Source: Rhizophagus irregularis
Lineage: Eukaryota; Glomeromycota; Glomeromycetes; Glomerales; Glomeraceae
Length of the DNA: 64,000 nucleotides
Assembly (NCBI RefSeq): GCF_026210795.1
Contig: NC_089445.1
Coordinates: forward strand, 186,001 to 250,000
Direction: 5' to 3'
Shown here: piece after piece, positions 42,489 through 52,100 of the stretch
How positions within the stretch are numbered: position 1 is the first letter of the stretch
Layout of the letters: each line of letters starts with the position of its first letter
Notes under the pieces: model-generated
What the model was told of the DNA's origin: nothing
Databases searched by the model: none
Seen by the model: only the letters and a program-made list of their open reading frames with translations
Position numbers and translations under genes: made by a program

Positions 42489-43398
42489 GTCTTATTAAAG
42501 GACAGAAGAATATATTGGAAGCATCATATGGGCTGATTTGTCTACCTTTAATTAAAATATTAATTTTATTACATTTTTATTATACAAAATACTATATAAT
42601 ATCTGATATAATTCGGGTCAGCACTATAAAGTTGACCCAAGTAAAAGATTTAATTTAAACTCTTTTGCGGTTTATTTTACTAAAATTTAATTATTTTGAC
42701 CTATTAATCAGGTGGTATTTGTCTGCATTATGTTACTCATAATATATTCAATGTATTGATATTATTTCCAATTAGAAGCATCGGTATCAAGGTCTGACTG
42801 TTCGCTATTCTGATAATAAACGTGATTTACAATATAATATACAGTAATTGTGTACTGATAATTCAATATACCGATACTTTTTTTCTAAAATAACCTCATC
42901 AGTACATAGAGGTTTGACTGTATTTAAAAACTCACAGCTGCTATTATGACAAAATAGTATATTAGATCTAGTGACTTGGCATTTCTATATAGTAAAATAA
43001 ATAGTCATAGTACTTTTAATGAATTAACTGAAAATATTTTTCTTAATTATATGTTCAATAGAGATGACTTCATAATGATATGTGCTTTTAAAGAAGATAC
43101 TCTTCCAAAAAAGAAGGTTGTAACAAAAAAAAATTACGATATAATATATCATATTTTTATTAACTGTAATTTAACAGCTGCAGAAATTGCAAATCATAGA
43201 TATAAATACAGTAAAAATGAATATTGTTTATGATATGAATTTTATAGATCGGATGGTATAATGAATTATTACAAGCGTTAGAAAAGTGCGAAAGATAAAC
43301 AACTAATGCAGACGTGATAAACGTAATGTGGTCAAATAAATGGCGTAAATAGTATAATATGATTTATGATTAAGAGTTCGCTCTTAAAGTGTATTTAG
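42489..43398. other. AT-rich stretch with weak coding remnants
   Basis: An 85-codon plus-strand frame (42976-43233) contains MFNRDDFIMICAFKED and CNLTAAEIANHRYKY, possibly a decayed transposon piece. CATAGAGGTTTGACTGTA near 42910 resembles a pogo-type end. Confidence 0.3.
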
Positions 43399-43844
43399 TA
43401 GAGCTCCGAACGAGTCGAGTCGAGTCGAGTTATATGTAAACTCGATTCGACTCTAGTTAAATCGAGTCGAGTCGAGTCGAGTTAAAATTATAAAAATATA
43501 AATTCGACTCGATTCGAGTCGAGTTGGCCTGTCAAACCGAGTCGAATTAAATCACGTGATTTTATTTGGCTATGCCGATCATTTCCTTTTTTTGGTGATA
43601 GCCGTTCCACCAAAATTCCATTTTTGTAATTTTCAAAAATTTTTCGTCTCAGATTTTGTGTAACATAATTTCCAAAAAAGGAAATTCCATAAATTTGGCC
43701 GGAATTATGTTTAATTCGGCTTAACTCGGCTCGACTCGATTTTATTAAATTATTAACTCGACTCGAATCGATTTGATTTGATTGTAATTTTTCGACTCGA
43801 CTCGACTCGACTCGTGAATCAACTCGACTCGTTTCGGAGTACTA
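43399..43844. mobile_element. hAT-type MITE with GTCGA repeats, 446 bp
   Basis: Ends TAGAGCTCCGAACGAGTCGAG and the complement of TAGTACTCCGAAACGAGTCG, flanked by a perfect 8-bp duplication GTATTTAG (43391-43398 and 43845-43852). Both arms are iterated GAGTCGAGTCGA / CTCGACTCGACT. Confidence 0.9.
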
Positions 43845-44029
43845 GTATTTAGTATGACAAAAATTTTATTTCTTTTTTATCTTTTAAATAGAACTAACCT
43901 TATATTTTCCCTTTTCATCATTCTACACCTGATAGTATTTACGTGTAGCTAATATTCATTAGAAAGAAAAAATACAGTTTATATGAAGAAGGTTATTGGT
44001 CAAATTTTTAGATTTATTATGACGAGTCA

Positions 44030-44212
44030 CCTTTGATCTCAAGGTGGCAGGTCAGTCTTTTCCTTCAGGAGGGGCAGTATATTGATAATATTTAAAATTA
44101 ATTTAGAATACTTTATTTTATTTTACTTTTGTAAATATATTGTATTACTTTAACATAATTATCAATAAACATGATCATGCCTTTACAAAGAAAAAAAAAA
44201 AAAAAAAAAAGA
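44030..44212 (+). mobile_element. Possible retroelement 3' end with poly(A)
   Basis: AATAAA-type text (ATCAATAAAC near 44161) is followed by a run of more than 20 A residues (about 44188-44211). This resembles the tail of a retrotransposed copy. No coding part recognised. Confidence 0.35.
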
Positions 44213-45006
44213 CAAATGAGATGTTAGAACATTAATTATTTGATAAATTTGAAAAATGTTATAAGAAAAAGGAAGAAGTTGAAAATGAAAAATTAGTATT
44301 TTGTTTTTTAAATAAGATGAAATTATGAAAAAGTAAGTAAATTTTAGTTTTATACATTATAATTAATTAATTATATTATGACAAATCAGCCATAAAATGA
44401 ATATATTAATATTTGTGATTCATTTTTTTTATTAAAGAAAAACAATCTGAAAAACTGTAACAAGTAAATAATAGGATGAGTATTATTAAGATTACATTTC
44501 TATTTCTTGAAAATTGAATAAGAAATATATTTTAATTTTTTAATATTTGTTAAGTAATTCATTTTTGAAAATGGAATTTTAGTAGAATTAATAGTTTAAT
44601 CTTTTTTATATAGTAAAATTATTAATACTTTCTGAATATATTTAATGTTATTATAGAAATATTTTATATATTTATATATAAAATATAGTTTTTAATAAAA
44701 AAGCTACTTTCATTAAAAAAAATATTACATATAATAAATTATTTTATCTGATAGCAGTTTGAGCAAATTAATTTTTACTATAAAATTGGTAATTATTTAA
44801 TATTTTTTAACAATCCAAAAGATTAAACTTTAATTTATGTAAAATTTTACTGTATAAATTTGTAGGTATTAAGTAAATTAGATTATTTTGACAAATTGAT
44901 TCTTTCTAAGTTTTTTTATTAATAAAAACTTTCAAGATTTTTATATATTAGATATTATCAATGTAGGAAATATATTGGTATCAAAAATGAATACTTATAA
45001 AGAAAT
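44213..45006. other. AT-rich intergenic, no gene seen
   Basis: 3' flank of the methylesterase gene. No coding signal. Confidence 0.5.
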
Positions 45007-46655
45007 TCAAGATATGGCTTGCTTTACAGGTAAAATTAATCGTTCATTTCTTTTCCAAAATTCAACTAAAGCATTGGCAGTTCTATCAGGAGCATCTTCT
45101 TGGACCATATGGCCTACATCAGGTAACACAAGAAGTTGATACTTACCTTGCATTTGTGCAATGGTCAGAGGTTTGTCTAATCTATCAGTACCCGCCAGTA
45201 TAAGAAATTTTGCTGCTTTTGCTGATAAGAATTTTTCTGATAGTCCGAGAAACCATCCTATAATATATTTTCTCTTGAATATCTTTTTTAAGTAACAATA
45301 ATATTTTGTTTTAATTATATTTACCTTCCCAATATGGTTGAGATGTAGCTAAATCAGTTCTCCAAACATATTTGGTAGTATCATTTTGTTTCGATTCTAT
45401 TAGTATACTTGGTAAAGTTATTCTAGATGATTCTACATTTCGAATAGTAGAACTTTTTACGCTCCATTGAATTGCATTTTCTATTGACCTAAATTCAGTC
45501 GGTCTAGTTCTCAAAAATCCCAACATTCCTGAAATTGCTTCTAGAGCTGATCCTGAATATAATTCATGTATAAATTAATTTTTAAATTCTTTACAAACAT
45601 AAACATGAAATTTAAAGATTTAAACATACCCTCAACAACATCTATCACAGCAATACAGGTCATAGATGGAATTAATCCTTTTGAAGCTGCATCTGCAACA
45701 ACACACCCTCCCATACTAAATTTAAAATTTAAATTTTTTAAAATTGTCTAATCATCTTGAAATGAATGGCCCAGAAGTTAATTGAACATACCTATGTCCG
45801 ATCAAGAATATATCTCGACTTGTTATAACATCATCTCCATAAGCAGCTTTTAACACTTTAACTAAATCTTGACTTAATATATCCAACGATAAATTATTAT
45901 CATCTGATGTCTTAGTATATCCTAAAATTCATTTTAAATATTAGTCTCAACTGATAATTACAAATAAACCATAAAGTACCATAGAGTATATATAACATAC
46001 CATGCCCTCTACAATCATATGCAAACATTGTACAACTACCATTCATCAATTGCTTAATATACGAACATGATAAAGCAAATGATAAAGCAGAATATGCAGC
46101 ACCATGATGAAAAACAAAAAGAGGACAATTTTCCGATGTACCATGAATCTCATATGCTTTAAATACGTAAATCGATTAAAGTGAACTTGTCAAGGATCTT
46201 TAAAAAAATAAAAAATAAAATCATTTAAAAAATTTAAAGAATTTAAAAAATTTTAAAAATGATTGTGTGATTTTTTGAAAATAAAAGGATATATCTTCGG
46301 AATCTGGTATTTTAATATCTCTACAACTATCAAAACATGTATCCCAAGAAACCGGTGTATAATCTTTCTTACGACGCGGTTTTATAAAACTAAAGTATAT
46401 ATATATAAAAAAAATAAAGAAAATATAAGAATTATGAAAAAAAAAATAATAATTCATAAATAATGTAATGTTAACAACTCACGTAGTAGACAAACTTTCA
46501 AGGATATTATTTTCTTCTTCGTAGTCTATTTCTTCTAAAACCTCGTCTTCTTGTACAGACGCGGTATTGTGTAAATAGTTACCACTATTACCACCACTAT
46601 CTCCAATACCACCTAAACCACCCTTCCCTTTAAACAATTCTTTTTGTAGTGACAT
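45007..46655 (-). CDS. PPE1: Protein phosphatase methylesterase 1 (PP2A demethylase)
   Basis: Seven exons: 46483-46655, 46293-46389, 46001-46166, 45792-45921, 45630-45715, 45325-45552 and 45007-45257; 1131 nt, 376 residues. An alpha/beta hydrolase that removes the methyl ester from the C-terminal leucine of the PP2A catalytic subunit. Family features: basic and acidic N-terminal tail, YTPVSWDTCFD, KIPDSED|VFKAYEI, oxyanion segment FVFHHGAAYSALSF, DCRGHG, nucleophile elbow IGHSMGG (Ser189), VIDVVEG (Asp214), ENAIQWSVKSSTIRN, YVWRTDLA, LAGTDRLDKPLTIAQMQGKY and LPDVGHMVQEDAPD (His343). Length and motif order match the family. The second intron (46167-46292) is AT-AC and looks U12-type; the others are GT-AG. 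Start: first ATG in frame, 193 bp from the divergent EcsC-family gene. Yeast name PPE1, mammalian PPME1. Confidence 0.93.
46167..46292 (-). other. Putative U12-type AT-AC intron
   Basis: 126-nt intron of the methylesterase gene. It begins ATATCCTTTT, the U12 5' splice consensus, contains ATCCTTGAC (46189-46197), close to the U12 branch consensus, and ends in ...TTTAC. Removing it joins KIPDSED to VFKAYEIHG in phase 0; no GT-AG alternative gives an open frame, because the frame before GTATTTAAAGC carries TAA. Confidence 0.8.
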
Positions 46656-46847
46656 TTAAAATGTTAAATTGTTTAGAATTATTCGAATTATTCGAGGAAA
46701 AAAAAATGCTCATTAATGATCTATACCGACATGGGATAGATACACGTGAATACCTTTTTTTTTTTCCAAAAATGATCAAGTAGTTAGTTCCACGTATAAA
46801 AGCAATGCATTGATCGCTTTCGTTAAATTTTCTTCTTTTAAAATATA
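46656..46847. promoter_or_regulatory. Divergent promoter region
   Basis: 192 bp between the start codons of the methylesterase (minus) and the EcsC-family gene (plus). Contains a CACGTG-like ACACGTGAA near 46742 and AT-rich tracts. Shared control is possible but only inferred from spacing. Confidence 0.45.
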
Positions 46848-48005
46848 ATGAAATTATTATCGCAAACACAAGTTTCAAACTTTTGTTTTATAATTTTTTT
46901 TCTTTTGCTTTATCTCAACGTCTTAATAGTAGCAAAAGAAGAACAAGAAATTAATATAGACGCATCGTCAAAATGGGGACAAATAATGTCAAATTTACCA
47001 GCTGATGAATTTACCGATGATATTAATATTGATAGTTTAACAACACAAGAATTAACCGACTGGGCAAAGGGAATTGCACAAAAATGCTTACAGGGGAAAG
47101 CTTCATCTGTACATAGCATTGACGAATTGACACCACCGGAATCAGCAAAAAGTCTCGCTAGTCAAATGAAATATAAAAATAAACCTTCACATGCTTCATT
47201 AGAGGAACAAACATTTTATACTACAGCAGATAAACAAATAGAAATTGAGAAAACGTTATTAATTTTAGATAAAATTTATGATTCAGTTGAGGTTGTTCCT
47301 TATTTTAGGGCAGAAGAGGATTTTTCACCAAATGCACCAAATTATGCACCACTTCAAACAATTCTTAGTTCAATTGCTATAAGATCGGTTCAATCATTTG
47401 ATAATTATATATTACCTTCTATTTGCTCAACTACAAATACAAGTTTTCATAGACTTGCGGATAGAACGATATTCTATAATTCATTATCAGCAGGATTATC
47501 CTCAGCAGTTATCTCACACGTTTCCAAAGGATTAAAGATTGATGTATTGATTGATATTATAAGTACATTGGCACTTCAATTACATATGGTAAAATCTATA
47601 GCTTCATTGGGCGGATTAGATATAAACGATGATGCAGTTCGGACATTGATTTATTTATGTATCGTTTCGGATGGGATTAAAAGTTCAATAACGGGAACAG
47701 CGAAAGAATTGGCAATTATAATAATGCGTAAAATGGTAGTAGATAAAATTCCCAAATCTGCTTTAAAATCTATAAATAAACGCGTTGCGATGAAATTACT
47801 TAGTAAAGAGGTTGGAGATAAAGGAATAATTAATTTTGCTTTATTAATTCCTTTTGTGGGTGAATTAGTGACATTTGTTAGTGATTCTTTGGCTACGTAT
47901 AGTATTGGACAAGTTGCTAAATACGTTTTTTGTCCAATGGATGATCAAAACGAAAAGGAAAATACGGATTCTCCACCTCCTTATCCTGGTAGAATTGGAC
48001 TTTAA
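46848..48005 (+). CDS. EcsC-family protein with N-terminal signal or anchor
   Basis: Single exon, 385 residues. A hydrophobic stretch (about residues 11-29, NFCFIIFFLLLYLNVLIVA) suggests a signal peptide or membrane anchor, so the protein probably enters the secretory pathway. Residues about 130-350 resemble the EcsC family: paired helices with SLSAGLSSAVISHVSKGLKI, LALQLHMVKSIASLGGLDI and RTLIYLCIVSDGIKSSI, followed by a hydrophobic segment FALLIPFVGELVTFV. EcsC-type proteins are poorly characterised. The C-terminus is hydrophilic and ends PPPYPGRIGL. Assigned from motif pattern; moderately sure of the family, not of the role. Confidence 0.75.
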   Translation: MKLLSQTQVSNFCFIIFFLLLYLNVLIVAKEEQEINIDASSKWGQIMSNLPADEFTDDINIDSLTTQELTDWAKGIAQKCLQGKASSVHSIDELTPPESAKSLASQMKYKNKPSHASLEEQTFYTTADKQIEIEKTLLILDKIYDSVEVVPYFRAEEDFSPNAPNYAPLQTILSSIAIRSVQSFDNYILPSICSTTNTSFHRLADRTIFYNSLSAGLSSAVISHVSKGLKIDVLIDIISTLALQLHMVKSIASLGGLDINDDAVRTLIYLCIVSDGIKSSITGTAKELAIIIMRKMVVDKIPKSALKSINKRVAMKLLSKEVGDKGIINFALLIPFVGELVTFVSDSLATYSIGQVAKYVFCPMDDQNEKENTDSPPPYPGRIGL

Positions 48006-48067
48006 AATCATAGAATTATTTTTGTTATTATTTTTTTTTTGTTATAATTTATAATTTACTACTAGAT

Positions 48068-49251
48068 TTATAATTTACTACTAGAAGGTTTAACTAAAGA
48101 ACCACCATCAACAGAAATAGTAGCACCATTAGTAAAAGCACCAGCTTTACTAGATAAATAAATAGCAGTGCCAGCAATATCTTCAGGTGCACCAATTCTA
48201 CCCAAAGGTACATTTGACCTAATAATTTCACCATAATCGTTTAATGTTTTAGCCATCATCTTTGATTCATAGGGTCCAGGTGCAATATTATTAAATGTAA
48301 TTTGACGATTTGATAAATGTCCTGCCATTACTCTAGTTAAATGATGTAATGCTGCTTTTGAAGTTGGATATGCGTAAGTCTCCAAGAATGGTGTATATAT
48401 ACCATCAATTGATCCAATATTAATTACTCTAGCTGGATCCTTTGATGATGCTGCTTTCTCAAGTAATGGTAAACATCTAAATTTTTAAAAATCAATCAAT
48501 GAATTTATTTATATATCTTGAAATTATACGAATTTGAGTCAAAACTTACGCTTGTGTTAAACTGAAAATCCTTTTAACATTCAAGTTTATAACTTTCTAA
48601 AAAAAAAAGAAAAAAAAAATCATCCATCAAAATCAAGTTTTTTTTTAATAAAAAGAAAAAAAACTTTTTTTTTCATATAATAACCTCAAACGCTTCATCC
48701 GGATAAGAATCAAACGGAGCACCCCAATTTGCACCAGCATTATTGATTAAAACATGCAACTCTATTGTATGTAATAATATATTATTAACTTTGAAAAATA
48801 TTATCATCATAATTCAATAAGTTTAATAACTTACTTCCTTCACGTTTTTCAATCTCACCAGCTAATCTTTTGACTTCACTTAAATTTTGTATATCGGCTG
48901 GTATACTAAAAGCTTTCCCTGGACCTGATATGATAAAAAAGATTAATTTATATCTTTGTAATTGATTTAAAAAATTTTGTGAATCGTACCTTTATCAGAT
49001 AAGTTTTTAGCAACCTTATCACAAACATCTTTATTTCTTGAAGAAATATAAACTTTTGCTCCATTAGCAACGAATCCTGTTGCTATCATAAGTCCAATCC
49101 TAATTAAAGTTTATTTATATATATAAATATATATTTTTTTAGTTTAAAAACAAAACTAATATCATTTTTTAGTATAAATATTTCACCCTCTTGATCCTCC
49201 TGTAATCAATACAATTTTATCTTTAACGCCAAAAAGTGAATTCAAATCCAT
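48068..49251 (-). CDS. Short-chain dehydrogenase/reductase with peroxisomal SKL end
   Basis: Six exons: 49187-49251, 48990-49099, 48835-48924, 48685-48761, 48550-48596 and 48068-48476; 798 nt, 265 residues. Classical SDR of the fungal RhlG-like type, an NAD(P)H-dependent oxidoreductase with a Rossmann fold. Cofactor motif TGGSRGIG (17-24, split by intron 1), NNAG (about 95-98) followed by ANWGAPFD, active-site Ser152 in NIGSIDG, Tyr166 and Lys170 in YPTSK, then NNIAPGP and VDGGS. The C-terminus SSSKL is a type 1 peroxisomal targeting signal, so action on fatty-acyl or ketone substrates in peroxisomes is likely; the substrate cannot be read from sequence. All introns are GT-AG, about 60-90 nt. 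The gene converges on the EcsC-family gene; coding ends are 62 bp apart. Confidence 0.92.
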
Positions 49252-51053
49252 TTTTTTTTTTTCGTAAAAGTTTTAATTCTTGAATCTTGACCTAGACAAA
49301 CATCCCCCCTAGACAAAATACCAGTTCTTCAACATGTTTGATGATCAGGTGATCAATAAAATAATGGCCAATCAAACCCAATTTTATTTTATTAATTATC
49401 TAAAAGAACCAATTAAATGGTTAATTACTCGAATCACGCGAAATAACGTTATAAAGTCTAAACGATTTAATTTTTTGTGGCATCCTTTGCCAAGAAATTT
49501 TGTAAATCAACGATTCCTAATTCTACTAGTTCGATCATCATTATCGAGATTAATCTGTACATATTATGGAAATATAAAGGTATAGTTTCGGAAAAGGTAA
49601 TCTTGTACTATTTCTGGTAAATGGTTAACCAATCCTCAATGCTATCTTTTTAAATACGAATTTTTTAAAATTTACACGTGTCATGAACGAAGCAGTTAAT
49701 AAAGTTAACTGATATATGACTGCGAACGTGACAATATGATGACCTATAAAAACAGAGTTTTGTTTCCTTGACTAGTTGACTCGGTAAAATTTGTTCATCA
49801 TTTCTCAATATAGAATTTATAATAAAAGTAACGACACATAACGTCATTGTCAGTAAAAAATTTGGATGTTCTTTGGAGAATAAACTCCTATTTTTTTAAC
49901 TTTTAATTCATTGAGACAATAAAAAAAATTTTTTTAACGCCACAATTTGCCACGCTGACTAAGGAACATAATTTCAGCCTAAATTTTTGAGTAACATAGG
50001 AGAAAGAAAAGGCAAAAAGAGAATTTTGTAACAAAAGACATATAAAGTATATTATGCAGTTAAATTTATTTATAATTAATTACCAACTTTAATTTTTTAA
50101 GATTAACGTACGTAACGTACGTATTAACAGTACATGCTCTAATTGCTCTATGTTGGTAAATTTTTTGATGCATATTGTAATAATCATAATGAATTGGATT
50201 TATGAATTAATAATTTTTTATCGATTCTTTTTATGGAGTTTAATTTTTTTTATTGTTTTTCTTTTTTTTATTTTCTCCGAGTAAAAAAAAAATCATATTC
50301 TAAAAAGTTTCAAAAAAAATTGGTCAATTTTGTCATACTTACTGCGCCATAATTAACATAATTAAGTCATATTAAAAACGCATGCAATCATTTAATTGGT
50401 ATCAAATTTTTTTTGCCAAGAAATCTCTTTACGGGTAAATAAATAATCATTGCTTCCATTTGATGTTTAAAATTTAAAATTTTATTTTTATGTTTTTGAA
50501 TATATATATAATTGTTATATATCGTACATATACTGTATATATCAATATATACTGCATATATAAAATATACTGATATGAATATATATATATATATATAATA
50601 TATAATATATATATATATATATATATGAATAATAAAATAAAATACAAGTAAGTAAATAATATATTACATTTAAAATATGAAATAAATGGCATAATGAACG
50701 ATATAATGTAAGAAGAAGAAAATGAACAACCAGCAATTTTCATGAATTATTTTTGAGTGTGAGGTAGGTTAAAAAAAAAAGAAAAGAAAAGAAAAGAATG
50801 TGATATTATTATTATTGTGTTATATAAATGAATGAATTATTAAAAGTTAGATACATCAGACATAAATTAGTATAATTAAAAACTTTTGTTGAAAACCGTT
50901 CAAAAAATCTATTAATTAAAAAAAAAAAAAAATTTCTATCTATAATGATAATGTCTATAATTTTTATATACAAAAAAAAAAAGTTGAAGAATTATTATTA
51001 TTATTATTATTATTTTATAATGAATATACTATATTATATATCTGATGATAAAA
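49252..51053. other. Intergenic, no gene seen
   Basis: Contains the dehydrogenase 5' flank, a palindromic CGTACGTAACGTACG near 50108, and AT microsatellites around 50500-50630. Short frames over the microsatellite are not genes. A TTATTA run lies near 50990-51015. Confidence 0.6.
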
Positions 51054-52100
51054 TTAACTTCTTGCACCCCATTTAAATTTTCTTCTGAAATAAGATGAAT
51101 GATGATCATCTTGTTGTTCTTGATGACTCATTTGACGTTCTAATAAACGCCTATTTCTCATATTATTATCATTCATAAATTCAATTGAAATATAATCATC
51201 TTCTAATACTTCATCGAAATCGATCATCCTTTGTTTTTGCTTATTGATTGATGAAGATGGAGATTTTTTCTTATGTAAATTCCTCTTTCTTAAATGTATT
51301 ATGGTCATGATTATTTTATGTGCAATTGGTTCACTAGGATAAAAGAAACTTGGACTACATTCAAAAGAAATTGGGGTTAACCAACGTTCACCACCACGAG
51401 TTTTATTCACTGAAGGAGGAGGAGTATCAGTTATTGAATAAATGAATCTATAAGGAATTCTCAAATGAGAAGTACCATGACCTATACGATAAACATGTTG
51501 AACCTTATTTATAGTCTCTTCATGTGATTTTATGTTAAGAGACAAAGGTTTTTGTAAAAGATTGACTGCAATTTTTGAGGAATTATTAGGAGAAGTTGAA
51601 GAAGGAATTATTGTTGTTAAGGGAGTCGGAGTAGGAGACGGAGTAGTTGTTGCTGTAGTTGTTACTGTAGTTGTTGCTGTTGTTGTTGACGTCATTTTAA
51701 AAGGAAGATGATTTTTATTGTTCAAACCTGAAATTGAAATTTTACTTAAAATAGGATTTCTAACCATGGGAGAATTAATAAATCTCATTGGTTGTTTTGA
51801 TCTTGGTTTAAAGATAAATTTCCCAGTTTGTTCGTTATATTTACTAATTTCAAAGTGTATATAAGATTTCCATTTATATTCTTGTTCAAATGTTAACAAT
51901 ATTCCAACATTTGGTTCTTTGAATTTATTGAATAACATTTTTGAACTAATTTGTTGGAATCGTTTACATACATTACAAACTTTTAATAAAGTTGGTATAT
52001 CTAATTCTTTAAAGATTAATAATAAAAGTTCTACTGGAAATTCATCTAAAGATGATATAGAACCTGAGATGGGGAATTTAGATCTCTTGGATTTTACCAT
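51054..52100 (-). CDS. F-box protein
   Basis: Single exon, 348 residues. Residues about 18-60 form an F-box: LDEFPVELLLLIFKELDI, PTLLKVCNVCKRFQQIS. F-box proteins bind Skp1 and bring substrates to SCF ubiquitin ligases. A Thr-rich low-complexity segment (about 137-160, TTTATTTVTTT) and Pro/Thr runs follow; the C-terminal half has a conserved-looking segment (RIGHGTSHLRIPYRFIYS, ERWLTPISFECSP, HKIIMTIIHLRKRNL) and a charged tail. No leucine-rich or WD repeats are visible, so the substrate is unknown. A GA-rich tract (52111-52130) lies just upstream of the start. Confidence 0.85.
   Translation of the reverse strand: MVKSKRSKFPISGSISSLDEFPVELLLLIFKELDIPTLLKVCNVCKRFQQISSKMLFNKFKEPNVGILLTFEQEYKWKSYIHFEISKYNEQTGKFIFKPRSKQPMRFINSPMVRNPILSKISISGLNNKNHLPFKMTSTTTATTTVTTTATTTPSPTPTPLTTIIPSSTSPNNSSKIAVNLLQKPLSLNIKSHEETINKVQHVYRIGHGTSHLRIPYRFIYSITDTPPPSVNKTRGGERWLTPISFECSPSFFYPSEPIAHKIIMTIIHLRKRNLHKKKSPSSSINKQKQRMIDFDEVLEDDYISIEFMNDNNMRNRRLLERQMSHQEQQDDHHSSYFRRKFKWGARS

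Noticed and set aside
46221..46878. Minus-strand frames at 46221-46457 and 46630-46878
   Set aside because: The first is a methylesterase exon read through into its introns; the second lies across the promoter and the start of the gene.
49334..49585. 83-residue plus-strand frame upstream of the dehydrogenase
   Set aside because: No domain, no supporting structure, and composition typical of chance frames.
50474..50743. Tyr/Ile-rich minus-strand frames
   Set aside because: Produced by AT/TA microsatellite sequence.
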